A stretch of DNA of 64,000 nt from Armatimonadota bacterium (GTDB taxonomy: Bacteria; Armatimonadota; HRBIN16), in assembly GCA_026003175.1 (NCBI GenBank), contig BPGT01000002.1, forward strand, positions 806,001 to 870,000, given 5' to 3'. The position numbers were made by a program, and so were the translations under genes. Shown piece after piece: positions 35,332-45,065 of this stretch (the first letter of the stretch is position 1; each line of letters starts with the position of its first letter). The notes beneath the pieces were generated by a model. That model made no database searches. It had not been told where the DNA came from and saw only the letters and a list, made by a program, of their open reading frames with translations.

Positions 35332-36111
35332 ATGGCGCGCACAACTAAACCGAAGCTGGCTGTCTGGAAGTTTGCCTCCTGCGACGGCTGCCAGCTCAGC
35401 TTGCTGGACTGTGAGGAGGAGCTGCTGGAAGTTGCGGGAGCGGTGGAGATAGCCTATTTTCTGGAGGCAAGTCGTGTCACAGTGAAAGCGCCTTACGACA
35501 TCTCGCTCGTAGAAGGTTCCATTACCACGCCGCACGACGCGGAACGCATCCATCAGGTACGTCGCGCCTCACGCTTCTTGGTCACTATTGGCGCGTGCGC
35601 CACCGCAGGCGGCATCCAGGCGTTGCGTAACTTCAAGGATGTGCGCGAGTTCATATCTCTGGTATACGCTTCACCACAGTATATCCAGACACTGAGCAAG
35701 TCTACCCCCATACGCGACCATGTTTTTGTGGACTACGAACTGCGCGGCTGTCCTGTGAACAAGCACCAGCTGCTGGAGGTTATCAACGCACTGCTCAACG
35801 GGCGCAAGCCGAACATCGCTCCCCATAGCGTCTGCTCCGAATGTAAACGTCGGGGCATTGTCTGCGTGATGGTGGCAAAGGGTACGCCGTGTCTGGGACC
35901 TGTCACTCATGCGGGATGTGGCGCGATATGCCCCGCCTACGGACGAGGCTGCTATGGCTGCTTTGGTCCGAAAGAGACGCCCAACACTTCCTCCTTGAGC
36001 AAGCGCTGGAAACAGATGGGCGTGAAAGAGGACGACCTGGTTCGCGCTTACCGCAGTTTTAACGCCGATTCCGAGCCTTTCCGTCGAGAGAGTGAGAACC
36101 ATGAGAGGTAA
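35332..36111 (+). CDS. hydD: Group 3b [NiFe] hydrogenase small (delta) subunit
   Basis: A 259-residue protein of the NADH:ubiquinone oxidoreductase 20-kDa family. [19 protein letters not shown] holds the proximal-cluster cysteines, [18 protein letters not shown]-type (read [12 protein letters not shown]) and [17 protein letters not shown] continue the cluster site, and a Cys-rich C-terminal region ([42 protein letters not shown]) binds further clusters. It relays electrons from the large subunit to HydB. Overlaps the large-subunit gene by 11 bases. Confidence 0.94.
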   Translation: MARTTKPKLAVWKFASCDGCQLSLLDCEEELLEVAGAVEIAYFLEASRVTVKAPYDISLVEGSITTPHDAERIHQVRRASRFLVTIGACATAGGIQALRNFKDVREFISLVYASPQYIQTLSKSTPIRDHVFVDYELRGCPVNKHQLLEVINALLNGRKPNIAPHSVCSECKRRGIVCVMVAKGTPCLGPVTHAGCGAICPAYGRGCYGCFGPKETPNTSSLSKRWKQMGVKEDDLVRAYRSFNADSEPFRRESENHER

Positions 36112-37390
36112 CAGCATCAACGTAGACTACCTGGCGCGTGTGGAGGGCGAAGGCTCTCTGATCGTGCGTTTTCGTGGGGGGCAACTCAAAGAGGTGCAGT
36201 TCAAGATTTTCGAGCCGCCCCGCTTCTTCGAGGCGTTTCTGCGCGGACGCAGCTACCGCGAAGCACCCGACATCACCGCCCGAATCTGCGGAATCTGTCC
36301 CGTTGCCTATCAGATGAGTGCGGTGCATGCGATGGAGGATGCCTTCGGCATCAGCATCGAGGAACCGGTGCGTGACCTGCGCCGATTGATATACTGTGGG
36401 GAGTGGATAGAAAGCCACGTACTGCATATCGCCCTGCTCCATGCCCCCGACTTCCTCGGTTACGAGGACGCCATCCAGATGGCGCGTGACCACCCCCAGA
36501 TCGTACAGACCGCGCTGAAGCTGAAGAAGGTGGGCAACGACCTGGTAGCCCTCATCGGCGGGCGGGAGATACATCCGATTAATGTGAAGGTGGGAGGATT
36601 CTACAAAGTCCCCCGTCGGCGCGACCTGGGCGAGATGGAAGAACGCCTGAAATGGGCACGCGATGCGTCGATACAGCTGGCGAAGTGGACTGCCAGCCTG
36701 CCCTTCCCCGATTTCGAGCGGGACTACGAGTTCGTTGCTCTGCGCCACCCCGAGGAATACCCGTTCAACGAAGGAAGGCTGGTGTCGAACAAAGGGCTGG
36801 ACATCGCGATTGACGATTTTGAGACGTGCATTGTGGAAGAACATGTGCCGCACTCGAACGCCCTGCATTCACGTATCGCCGAGCGCGGAGCATATCTGGT
36901 CGGACCGCTGGCGCGGTTTAACCTGAACTTCGACAGGCTTTCACCTCTGGCGCAGGATATTGCGAAGGAGGTAGGCATTACCCCGCCCTGTCGAAACCCC
37001 TTCCAGAGCATTGTGGTGCGCGCTGTCGAAACCGTGTACGCCTGCGATGAGGCATTGCGCCTCATCGCGAACTACACTCCGCCCGACAACCCGGCGGTGG
37101 AGGCACAGCCCTGTGCCGCCACAGGGCACGGCTGCACCGAAGCACCGCGTGGCATCCTCTACCACCGTTATCGTGTGGATGAGTACGGCACCATTCTGGA
37201 CGCGCGCATCGTGCCTCCTACCGCTCAGAACCAGAAGAGTATCGAGGCAGACCTGTGGGCGCTGGTTCAGGCAAACGCCGACCTGCCGCAGGAACATCTA
37301 CAGCGGCGCTGTGAACAGGCGATACGCAATTATGATCCGTGCATCTCCTGCGCGACGCACTTCCTAAAATTGCATGTGGAGCGGGAGTAG
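36101..37390 (+). CDS. hydA: Group 3b [NiFe] hydrogenase large (alpha) subunit
   Basis: Start ATG 36101 (an in-frame GTG at 36092 is possible). The NiFe site is complete: RICGIC at Cys63/Cys66 and DPCISCATH at Cys414, Cys417 and His420. About 429 residues. The order HydB, HydG, HydD, HydA copies the soluble NADP-linked hydrogenases (group 3b, as in Pyrococcus sulfhydrogenase), which couple H2 and NADPH. Nine residues, starting with Phe, follow the last His and would be removed by a maturation protease. No hyp or protease genes are in this window. The gene ends 5 bases before a converging gene. Confidence 0.95.
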   Translation: MRGNSINVDYLARVEGEGSLIVRFRGGQLKEVQFKIFEPPRFFEAFLRGRSYREAPDITARICGICPVAYQMSAVHAMEDAFGISIEEPVRDLRRLIYCGEWIESHVLHIALLHAPDFLGYEDAIQMARDHPQIVQTALKLKKVGNDLVALIGGREIHPINVKVGGFYKVPRRRDLGEMEERLKWARDASIQLAKWTASLPFPDFERDYEFVALRHPEEYPFNEGRLVSNKGLDIAIDDFETCIVEEHVPHSNALHSRIAERGAYLVGPLARFNLNFDRLSPLAQDIAKEVGITPPCRNPFQSIVVRAVETVYACDEALRLIANYTPPDNPAVEAQPCAATGHGCTEAPRGILYHRYRVDEYGTILDARIVPPTAQNQKSIEADLWALVQANADLPQEHLQRRCEQAIRNYDPCISCATHFLKLHVERE

Positions 37391-37395
37391 GAGAT

Positions 37396-39406
37396 TCAGA
37401 AGCCCGCTCCACGAACGCCAATAACGGACTCCAGCAGCACGACGGTGCAGTACACCACCACATCGCCCAGAATCAAACCCAGAAAGAACGGGCGCAGTTT
37501 GCGGTACACTGGCATCCCACCATAACGCTTCACCAGCGACGACAGCAGCCAGCCGATGAATGCACCGCCCCATATCTGACCGCTCACATTCTCACTGCTG
37601 GCGATAACGAACCCTAACGGCGACAGCCGCCACCAGGTGAACTGCCGGTTCATTTGCAGCAGAAACAACCCGATGCCCGCTCCCACCAGCGTCGCGCTCC
37701 ATACTTCTCCCGAAGGCGGTTGACGTGACGCCATGTCGCCTGTCAACCGTTGCAGGTGTTGGGGCACGTTCCATGAGAGGGGCCATGCGGCGAAGTTCAC
37801 AGCGCCATACTGATACGACCACCATAGGATAAAGAAATACGCGCCCAACAACGCCGTCAGCACCGATACCACCACTCCCGCCAGATGCACGCGCTGAGGC
37901 AACCGCGCCTCGTAACGGAACTTCTCGTCGTTAAGGGCGAAGTACAGGAAGCTCATGTCTGCCCGCCCGACCAGCGCGTTCTGCGCGTTGAGCATCCATA
38001 GCCCGCTGTTGCTCTGCCACAGGCTACCCGTCAGCCCGTGTATCAGCCGTTCGGGTACGTAGCCGTTATCTACTAGGTACACCCCCTCCCGAAGCTACCA
38101 TCCTGCCCAGCGCGAGCACAATGGCGTACAGCACCAGCAGAAAGAGAAGTACGGGCAGCACGTTACGCCCGGCAGCCAGCGCCCACACCAGCATCGCGCC
38201 GTTCGCCCCCAGAAAACCCAGCACCGCCCCGCGCGGCACCCGCGCATCGGGCTCATGCCGCCACGCCTTCTTGACCTCTCCCCACACCGGCAGTAACATG
38301 CTTACCGACAACACCACGCACGCGCCGAACTCGGTATGGTGTATCCAGTCCATCGGGTTGAAGGTGGTGGTACCTGCAGGCGCGGCGGCGTTATACCCCA
38401 TCAGCGCGAACGCCAGCAGTTGCGCCCGATACAGCAGGTGGAACATCCAGATAGAAGCCGCCACCTCGCCGTTGATGAGGTACGAAACACCGATGACCAG
38501 CATCCATACCGGAAACACGAAATCGCGCAGGGCGTTAAGTGGTGCAGTCTGCCATCCTTCCCCAAGGCGCCAGGTGATTATCTGCCCAATCTCGGGGATG
38601 GCGGGGAAATAGGAGTGCATCTGCCCAACGCCGATCATCGTGCCCGGGATGAGGAACCCCAACCAGAGCAGAGGGTTGCGCCAGAAGCGGTCGCCTTCAT
38701 TGCCCGCCCCCATCATCTCTAAAGGCAGCTCCATCAGCGGGAAGGTAACACGTTCCTCTTCAATCCACCGGTGCGACAGGATACGCGCCAGACAGCCCAG
38801 CGCCGCGATCAGCGCGAGCGCGAACGCCGTCCACCCGAGCATCGGTATCACCCATGCGCCCCAGGGGACAGGTTCACCGGGCGCAAGTCCCTCGTAGAAC
38901 GCCCGTACAGCCTCCCTATCCCGTACCAGCAACCACGTCGGGACAGCGTCACCCAGTTGCTCAGCATATGGCACTCCGCCTCGTCTCGGATAGTACTGTG
39001 GAGCCACCGCTAGCGTAATCAGCGTCTGCCCGATGGAAGCCTGTGGTATCGCCGCGGAGATGAACAGCATCGAGAACACGATGCCCAGTTCCCACTTCTG
39101 CATCGCCCATCGTGCATGGATGCGCTTCAGGATGCCGTTCAGCACCACCGTCAGGAAAAAGAAGAACACCGCTCCACTGGGTAGCGAAGCGGCGGTGATA
39201 TATCGCCGGTATATCAGGTTAGAATGGGTGGTCAGGGCGCACAGCATCAACACCAGAATTAAGCCCCACGCCACCGCACGTATCGCCCGCCAGCGGGTGG
39301 AGAGCGCAAGCTCCTCTTGCATCGCGCTGGCAGCGATTCTTGCGACCGATGCCTTTTCACGGCACATCTGCTCGCTCTCCACAGCAATCTTCATACTACG
39401 GTTCAC
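37396..39406 (-). pseudogene. DUF6785/DUF6784-like polytopic membrane protein split by a +1 frameshift
   Basis: The first frame (GTG 39406 to 38066) encodes 446 residues with about nine hydrophobic helices and a conserved-looking TTTFNPMDWIHHTEFGACVV region; the second (to 37396) encodes 228 residues with four or five more helices. They join cleanly if one base is removed from the C5 run at 38082-38086: MVASGGVYLVDNGYVPERL instead of a stop. The rebuilt protein of about 670 residues fits the length of a large uncharacterised membrane family I associate with DUF6785; that name is moderately sure. Function unknown. A read error is as likely as a real break. Confidence 0.7.
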
Positions 39407-39535
39407 TTCGGAGCGGGCAGATACCTTCCGCTTCGCAGGGCGAACAGCCAGCGCAGGCTGTTTTCGTTTGAGAGAGTGCGACTTCAGCGTTTCATAGGTG
39501 ATATCATCTTGTTCGGCCAGTATAATGACAGGTAA

Positions 39536-39622
39536 AAACGTTACCTCTGGCTGCTTGTGCTCGCGCTAGCGATGCCCACCTTCGCTGCCCCACCCAACCG
39601 GGACATCTCCAGCACCTGTTGA
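39536..39622 (+). pseudogene. Possible remnant of a secreted-protein gene (signal peptide only)
   Basis: This short frame reads KRYLWLLVLALAMPTFAAPP, a textbook signal peptide with an AxA-type cleavage site, then stops after a few residues. It has no start codon with a ribosome site, and its stop overlaps the -35 box of the subtilase promoter. A decayed 5' end is the simplest reading. The remaining part of 39407-39535 shows nothing further except an isolated TATAAT at 39521. Confidence 0.35.
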
Positions 39623-39647
39623 CAATTGCACTCTATCCGTCTATGAT
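39619..39647 (+). promoter_or_regulatory. Consensus sigma70 promoter of the second subtilase
   Basis: TTGACA (39619-39624), 17-base spacer, TATGAT (39642-39647); AGGAGGTG follows at 39666 before ATG 39681. Confidence 0.82.
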
Positions 39648-39680
39648 GTATCTGAAAGATTTCACAGGAGGTGCCCGCGA

Positions 39681-41849
39681 ATGCGTGTTCGCGCACTATG
39701 GCAAATTATTGCGTTGATATTCCTTTTCAGCCTGAATGGTTACTCGGCTCCTGTGCGGTTCGCCGGTGTGCCTGTTGCAAAGCAGGCGGTGACACGACAA
39801 GAGTATCGCGATGGACAGGTGCTGGTAAAACTGCGTCCCCAGTTTGTCAAGGCAGTGCAAAACGCTCTGTCTCCAGCCTCAACGCGCCCGGTTCTTGCTG
39901 AAGCCATGCAACCCGTTCTGGACGGGATCCCACAGCTTGCAGGAGCGCGCGTAGAGCGCACTATCGAGCGAATCGGCTGGGCGGTGGTACGCTTGCCGCA
40001 AGGCGTATCAGTTCCGCGTGCGGTGGATCTGCTCAGAAAGCGACCGGAGGTGCTCTGGGCAGAGCCGAATTATATCGTGCGCCCCCTGCTCCCCGAGCCC
40101 AACGATCCGAGGTTCCATGAGTATGACACGGGCAAAATCTCCGGCATCCCCAATCTGTATCCCTATCTCTGGGACATGCTGATTATTCAGGCGTACGAGG
40201 GCTGGCAGATTTACCCGAACCGCTACTACACCGCCGCCAACAAGCCACGTGACGCCATTCGAATAGCGGTTATCGACAGCGGCATAGACCCCGACCATCC
40301 CGATTTCAAGAACGCTGGCGGAACCAGCACCGACTCGCGCTACGGCGGGCAGATAGACTGGACGTTGGGATGCAGTATCTTCGGCGGTGTGTACGATTCC
40401 GACTTTACCGATGAATTAGGACACGGCACGCATGTAGCGGGCATCGCTGCAGCCGCGGCGAACAACGGCGAAGGCGTTTTCGGTGTGGCATACAATGCCC
40501 AGCTTGTGCCCATCAAGATTGTGGACGCGACAGGCAGCGGGGAAGATGCCGACCTGGTGGAAGCCATCATCTACTGCGCGGACAACGGCATTCCCGTGAT
40601 TAACATGAGTCTGGGTACCACCAGCTATCCGCAAATTCTCGCCGATGCGGTGAACTACGCCTACTACAAGGGGTGCATCCTCATCGCAGCAGCGAACGAA
40701 TCAGGCAACGGTGGCGGGAATATCGGCAACATCTATCCCGCCGCCAATAGCAAGGTGCTGGCGGTTTCGCCGACTGGTATCCTGGATGATTTCCCAGAGG
40801 CGCTCTACGCAGGTACTGGCGACTATATCGGCATCAGTGCGCCGGGTGGTAGCCTGTTGTGGGTAGAAGACGACGATGGCAATCTGTGGCCCGAGGCATT
40901 CACCATCTACTCCACAGCCCCAAGCTACCCAGTGCCCCTGCCCGATGCTTTCGGAGAACAGTTCTACATGTACGGCTATCAGATTGGCACTTCTATGGCA
41001 ACTCCCCACGTATCGGGGCTGGCGGCGCTGTATGCGGAGTACAAAGGATTTACCGTGAACACGCCCGGCGGCAACCTCGCGACCTGGCGGGCTATCCAGC
41101 GCGGGGCAGATAACGCGCAGCAACGTGCGGATGGCGGCTGGACGCCCAGCTACGGTTTCGGGCGTATCAACGTGCGCAACACCCTGCTGGAACTCAATGC
41201 ACGCAACGCCACGGTGGGTTGTTTGTCGGGACAAGTTTACTTCAACGGCACGCCGGTACAGGGAGCGCAGATTGAAGTGCGCGCCATGGTGGGTAGTACC
41301 CGCAAAGTGACTACCGCCCAGAACTATGGGTTGTGGCGTATTCCCAACCTGCCACCCGGATACTATCGGGTGAAAGCGACCGCCTACGGCTATAGCAAGG
41401 AGTTCGAGTGGGTAGAAGTCGTTGCGGGCGCGGATACCCCCGGGGTGGATTTCTGGCTCGGTCCGGTGGACATGCAACCCGACACCACGCCACCAGAAAC
41501 ACCACAGGTGTGGGATGACGGCACGGTGCAAAGCAGCTTGACCACCCTGCACGCCCGCTGGTGGAGCCGTGATTTAGAGACAGGTATCTTCCGCTATGAG
41601 GTAGCCATCGGCACCACGCCCGGCGGCACCGACGTGATGGGCTGGACAAGCGTGGGAGTGCGCACCGAAGCCACCTTCAACGTGAGCCTGGCGCATGGCA
41701 AGACCTACTATGTCGCCGTGCGCGCGGTGAACGGAGCGGGTTTAACCAGCGCAACGGGAGTATCGGATGGCATCCGGGCGCAGATCCCCATCAACCCACC
41801 GACCCAGCGCCCAAGGGGAGGCGGAAGGCGACCGGTAACCACCCGATGA
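39681..41849 (+). CDS. Secreted subtilisin-like protease with C-terminal carboxypeptidase-regulatory and fibronectin-like domains
   Basis: 722 residues with a signal peptide (IIALIFLFSLNGYSAP). A fervidolysin-like propeptide (DGQVLVKLRPQF, WAVVRLPQGV, WAEPNYIVRP) precedes the S8 domain with Asp199 (VIDSGIDPDHPDF), His248 (GHGTHVAG) and Ser438 (GTSMATPHVSG). After residue 510 comes a CarboxypepD_reg-like fold (LSGQVYFNGTPVQGAQIEV, GYYRVKATAYGY), then a beta-sandwich ending in a Pro/Arg-rich tail. It is exported, probably for protein degradation outside the cell. The stop TGA (41847-41849) lies inside the left target duplication of mobile element copy B, which inserted 5 bases beyond it. Confidence 0.93.
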   Translation: MRVRALWQIIALIFLFSLNGYSAPVRFAGVPVAKQAVTRQEYRDGQVLVKLRPQFVKAVQNALSPASTRPVLAEAMQPVLDGIPQLAGARVERTIERIGWAVVRLPQGVSVPRAVDLLRKRPEVLWAEPNYIVRPLLPEPNDPRFHEYDTGKISGIPNLYPYLWDMLIIQAYEGWQIYPNRYYTAANKPRDAIRIAVIDSGIDPDHPDFKNAGGTSTDSRYGGQIDWTLGCSIFGGVYDSDFTDELGHGTHVAGIAAAAANNGEGVFGVAYNAQLVPIKIVDATGSGEDADLVEAIIYCADNGIPVINMSLGTTSYPQILADAVNYAYYKGCILIAAANESGNGGGNIGNIYPAANSKVLAVSPTGILDDFPEALYAGTGDYIGISAPGGSLLWVEDDDGNLWPEAFTIYSTAPSYPVPLPDAFGEQFYMYGYQIGTSMATPHVSGLAALYAEYKGFTVNTPGGNLATWRAIQRGADNAQQRADGGWTPSYGFGRINVRNTLLELNARNATVGCLSGQVYFNGTPVQGAQIEVRAMVGSTRKVTTAQNYGLWRIPNLPPGYYRVKATAYGYSKEFEWVEVVAGADTPGVDFWLGPVDMQPDTTPPETPQVWDDGTVQSSLTTLHARWWSRDLETGIFRYEVAIGTTPGGTDVMGWTSVGVRTEATFNVSLAHGKTYYVAVRAVNGAGLTSATGVSDGIRAQIPINPPTQRPRGGGRRPVTTR

Positions 41850-41854
41850 GCGTT

Positions 41855-42040
41855 GAGGGTGTTCGAAATTGCTGGTTGAATGGATAGATAACCTAACCCC
41901 CTTGCCCCCTTCCCTGCAAGGGAAGGGGGAACGCCCCTCTCCTCGTAGGAGAGGGGATGGGGGTGAGGTAAGGCAGGGATAGCAAGAACGCCTCTCTCCT
42001 TGCGCTACAACCAACTTCTCAACAATTCTCGAACACCCTC
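41855..42040 (-). mobile_element. 186-bp non-autonomous inverted-repeat element (MITE-like), copy B
   Basis: Same element as copy A (22289-22474) in reverse orientation, with TIR GAGGGTGTTCGA / TCGAACACCCTC and the same two internal hairpins. It is flanked by a perfect 9-bp duplication ATGAGCGTT (41846-41854 and 42041-42049). Only about two mismatches separate the copies, so movement was recent. The left duplication preserves the subtilase stop codon and the right one preserves the -35 box of the next gene. Confidence 0.9.
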
Positions 42041-42048
42041 ATGAGCGT

Positions 42049-42078
42049 TTGACATTTGGTGGATAAAAAGCGTATACT
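42049..42078 (+). promoter_or_regulatory. Sigma70 promoter abutting mobile element copy B
   Basis: TTGACA (42049-42054), 18-base spacer, TATACT (42073-42078). The first T of TTGACA is the last base of the element's target duplication, the same register as at copy A. Confidence 0.75.
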
Positions 42079-42111
42079 TCTATAGCATCCAACCAGAAGG
42101 AGTAAGGTCCT

Positions 42112-42864
42112 ATGAGAACGCGATTCATGACCTGGCTCGTGGCAGGAGCGGTGTTGCTCGCCAGCATACCCAGCCACGCGCAGGACATACAGACCATTCT
42201 GAACAAGGTAGCCGCTGCCTACAAGAGCGCAAAGAGCTATCAGGCTCAAGCATCGTTGACTGAGACAGTTCGGATGGGTGGACAGCAACAGAAGCGGTCG
42301 AGCACCATCTCCACGAAGTACAAAGCCCCGAACAAAATGGTCACCGTCGTTCAGGGCAATGAAAACCTGCAGATTTACAGCGACGGAAAGACGATGTATA
42401 TCTACTCCCCGAAGAACAAGGAGTACGTGAAGATGCCAGCTCCTGCTTCCTTTGCGCAGATGGCGGGTATGAGTGGAGTTGGCTCGGGTGACCCGTCGCA
42501 GATTGGCGCGCAGCTTCAGGCGATGTTCGCCAGCGGTGGTAAGAAGCTGCCCGACCGGAACATTGGGGGCAAGCCGGTGTTCGTTCTCCAATCTACACGT
42601 TCGGGGCAATCGCAAGATGGAAAAAGCTCGTTCAATATGACCGCAACCGCCTTCATTGACAAGGCAACCTACATGTTGCGCCGGCTTACGCTTGAAGCCA
42701 CCCAGAGTCAAGGAACTCAGAAGGTAGCACAGACTATAAACATCATCTTTGCTTCGCAACAGATTAACCCCAACCTGCCGGACTCGGTTTTTGCTTTCAA
42801 GCCGCCTGCTGGAGCGAAGGAGAGAACGACGCAAACGCCGCCCGGAGGGCCCGCGCCGAGATAG
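42112..42864 (+). CDS. Exported LolA-like / DUF2092-type lipoprotein-handling domain protein
   Basis: 250 residues with a signal peptide (MTWLVAGAVLLASIPSHAQ). The mature part starts DIQTILNKVAAAYKSAKSYQAQASLTE and continues with beta strands (STKYKAPNKMVTVVQGNENLQIYSDGKTMYIYSPKNKEY), the pattern of the LolA/LolB half-barrel families. It may carry lipid or lipoprotein in the periplasm, though DUF2092-type members are uncharacterised. AGAAGGAGTAAGG precedes ATG 42112. Single gene behind its own promoter. Confidence 0.8.
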   Translation: MRTRFMTWLVAGAVLLASIPSHAQDIQTILNKVAAAYKSAKSYQAQASLTETVRMGGQQQKRSSTISTKYKAPNKMVTVVQGNENLQIYSDGKTMYIYSPKNKEYVKMPAPASFAQMAGMSGVGSGDPSQIGAQLQAMFASGGKKLPDRNIGGKPVFVLQSTRSGQSQDGKSSFNMTATAFIDKATYMLRRLTLEATQSQGTQKVAQTINIIFASQQINPNLPDSVFAFKPPAGAKERTTQTPPGGPAPR

Positions 42865-42932
42865 AACGGTCGTTCTAGAGGGCGAATCATCTGTTGAGCA
42901 AACAGGGGGGTGCGTTCCACCGTGACCTTGTG

Positions 42933-43032
42933 GATACGACGGAGCGTATCCCTTCAGCCTCACCCCGCTTCCCCGCACACAGGGAGGAGCATTCATTGTC
43001 CCCCCTGCCTGCGGGGAGACCAGAAGGGGGAC
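42933..43032. repeat. Hairpin-rich intergenic repeat-like segment
   Basis: GATACG/CGTATC (42933-42950) and a GTCCCCC/GGGGGAC hairpin (42998-43032) lie between two + strand genes. Translated, the segment gives SPLPAGRPEGG, a string common in intergenic palindromic repeats of many bacteria. It may be a repeat remnant or the terminator of the preceding gene. Confidence 0.45.
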
Positions 43033-43073
43033 TAACGGCTCAGCAGGAGCCTTGCCCTCCGCGGGAAGTCAGT

Positions 43074-44192
43074 ATGCGCGTACTGCTCTTCTCCAAAGCC
43101 GCCATACGTGCGGTTTACCACAAACAGTATGAGCATATCGCCGCCCAACCTGGGGTCAACGAGCTGCTCGTGGTGGCGCCTCCATACTGGCGAGAGCCTC
43201 GGGTTGGACGATTAACCCTGGAAGAGATTCATCCCCGGAACTACAGGCTGGAGGTAACCCCTCTTCGCTGGAACGGTCAGTACCATCTCTACTACGCCCC
43301 CCAACTACCTCGCCTGATGCGCGAGTTTCATCCTGACCTGGTGCACATCGATGAAGAAGTGTACAATTTCGCTACTTTTCATGCGGCGCTGACGGCGTGG
43401 CGTATCGAGGCACTTACCGTTGCGTTCTGCTGGCAAAACATCTATCGCCGCTATCCGCCACCTTTTCGATGGTTTGAGCTTGTGTTGGCGAAGAGGCTTA
43501 GTGGAGTCGTCGCAGGCAACGCCGACGCCATGCAGGTGCTTCGAAGGAAGGGCTTCACCCTGCCGATAAACATTATTCCTCAGTACGGTGTGGACATAGA
43601 TACCTTTACACCGGGCAGCCCTCCTGTACCTCCCCCTTTCCATGTCGGCTATCTGGGGCGTCTGGTGCCTGCAAAAGGCATCGATGTGCTGCTGGAAAGT
43701 CTGCAGTGGCTCCCTGAACACTGCCAATTGTGGGTTGCTGGCGATGGGGACGAATCACCCTGGCGAGCAATGGCGGAGCGATTGGGTGTAGCGGAACGCG
43801 TGCGCTGGCTGGGGGCGATCCCATCCAGACAGGTGGCGGATTTCCTACGAGGTCTACATGTACTGGTATTGCCATCCCGCACTACTTCGCGCTGGAAGGA
43901 GCAGTTCGGCAGGGTGTTGGTGGAGGCAATGGCGTGTGGTGTGCCCGTCATTGGCTCCGATAGCGGCGAGATACCGCGCGTCATTGGTAACGCAGGACTG
44001 GTTTTCGCGGAAGGCAACGCTGTACATCTGGCGAATCTTATCCGCCTGCTGGCGGAAAAACCGGCGTTGCGCGGGAATCTGGCGCAAACAGCCCGGCGAC
44101 GGGCAGTGGAACAGTTCAGCATGGAGCGGATTGCCATGCGCACGGTGACTTTCTGGCAGGAATTACTTGTGAAAAGCGGAAACAGCTGTTGA
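43074..44192 (+). CDS. GT4-family glycosyltransferase
   Basis: The start is ATG 43074 (MRVLLFSKAAIRAVYHK); the frame stays open upstream to 42894 but that part is the repeat-like segment. GT-B fold: an N-terminal Rossmann half with PDLVHIDEEVYNFATF, then HVGYLGRLVPAKGIDVLLESL and the C-terminal EX7E-type motif EQFGRVLVEAMACGVPVIGSDSGEIPRVIG. About 372 residues, probably cytosolic or membrane-associated. Sugar and acceptor unknown; it may serve the exopolysaccharide made by the sigma54 operon. Confidence 0.92.
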   Translation: MRVLLFSKAAIRAVYHKQYEHIAAQPGVNELLVVAPPYWREPRVGRLTLEEIHPRNYRLEVTPLRWNGQYHLYYAPQLPRLMREFHPDLVHIDEEVYNFATFHAALTAWRIEALTVAFCWQNIYRRYPPPFRWFELVLAKRLSGVVAGNADAMQVLRRKGFTLPINIIPQYGVDIDTFTPGSPPVPPPFHVGYLGRLVPAKGIDVLLESLQWLPEHCQLWVAGDGDESPWRAMAERLGVAERVRWLGAIPSRQVADFLRGLHVLVLPSRTTSRWKEQFGRVLVEAMACGVPVIGSDSGEIPRVIGNAGLVFAEGNAVHLANLIRLLAEKPALRGNLAQTARRRAVEQFSMERIAMRTVTFWQELLVKSGNSC

Positions 44193-44249
44193 CCCACTCG
44201 TGATAAAATGGGTACTCTAGACGTGCAAACCATTTCGCGGGAGAAAGCG

Positions 44250-45065
44250 ATGGGTGAAATCGGAATAGCACTTTCGCTTCCTGACGTTGCCAATCAGCAG
44301 GACGCGCGTCAAATCCCAATTCCCCGGGTTGGCGTGCGTGGGGTACAGCTGCCCGTACAAATCGCTGGCAGCGACGGCCGTGCGTTCGCCACCGTGGCTG
44401 CGGTGGATTTTGCGGTATCCCTGCAACCTGACAAGAAGGGCACACACATGAGCCGCCTCATGCAGATACTGGATGAAGCAACTCGCGCCCCTCTCACCCT
44501 TCAAGATTTGCAACGGATGCTTGACCGTGCCCGCGACATGCTGGACGCCGACCGCGCTGAAATCACCATGCGGTTCAAATACTTCCTGCGCAAATACGCC
44601 CCCGTTACCGGCGCCGCCGGCTGGTTGGACGCCGATGCGGAATGGGTGGTGGTGCTGGAAAATGGCTCCTGCACGCGCCTGGTCAGAGTGAATGTGCCCG
44701 TGAAGTCGCTGTGCCCATGCAGCAAACAGATTGCGCTATACGGTGCACACAATCAACGGGCATACGTGCGGGCGGAGATTGAGCTGCTGCCTTCTACCCA
44801 CCACGTGGATATGGAGAATCTCTGCAGGTTGCTGGAGGAACAGGGTAGCAGTCCGTTGTATCCTGTACTCAAGCGCCCCGATGAGAAGCATGTGACCGAG
44901 TCCGCATACGATAACGCCAAGTTTGTGGAGGATATGCTACGCGACTCGGTGCTGGCGCTGAGGCAGCTACCTGGCATACGACGGTTCAAGGTGGAATGCG
45001 AGTCGGTAGAGTCCATACACAACCACAACGCTTTTGCTGCAACCGAGGAGTGGCTTTTGCCCTGA
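44250..45065 (+). CDS. folE2: GTP cyclohydrolase I type B (FolE2)
   Basis: Starts at ATG 44250 (MGEIGIALSLPDVANQQD) after GGGAGAAAG. GCYH-IB signatures are GVRGVQLPVQI, DFAVSLQPDKKGTHMSRLMQIL, VPVKSLCPCSKQIALYGAHNQRA (metal-binding Cys) and HNHNAFA at the C-terminus. About 271 residues. It converts GTP to dihydroneopterin triphosphate for folate or 7-deazaguanine synthesis, and this type can work with metals other than zinc. Its end overlaps the next gene by 16 bases. folC at 30 kb serves the same pathway. Confidence 0.95.
   Translation: MGEIGIALSLPDVANQQDARQIPIPRVGVRGVQLPVQIAGSDGRAFATVAAVDFAVSLQPDKKGTHMSRLMQILDEATRAPLTLQDLQRMLDRARDMLDADRAEITMRFKYFLRKYAPVTGAAGWLDADAEWVVVLENGSCTRLVRVNVPVKSLCPCSKQIALYGAHNQRAYVRAEIELLPSTHHVDMENLCRLLEEQGSSPLYPVLKRPDEKHVTESAYDNAKFVEDMLRDSVLALRQLPGIRRFKVECESVESIHNHNAFAATEEWLLP

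Noticed and set aside
32849-37390. Anaerobic sulfite reductase operon
   Set aside because: HydB and HydG resemble AsrA and AsrB, but the small and large [NiFe] subunits with complete NiFe cysteine motifs make this a hydrogenase.
42894-43073. 60-codon N-terminal extension of the GT4 gene
   Set aside because: It is Pro/Arg/Gly-rich, overlaps a hairpin-rich repeat-like segment, and the GT4 fold begins normally at ATG 43074.
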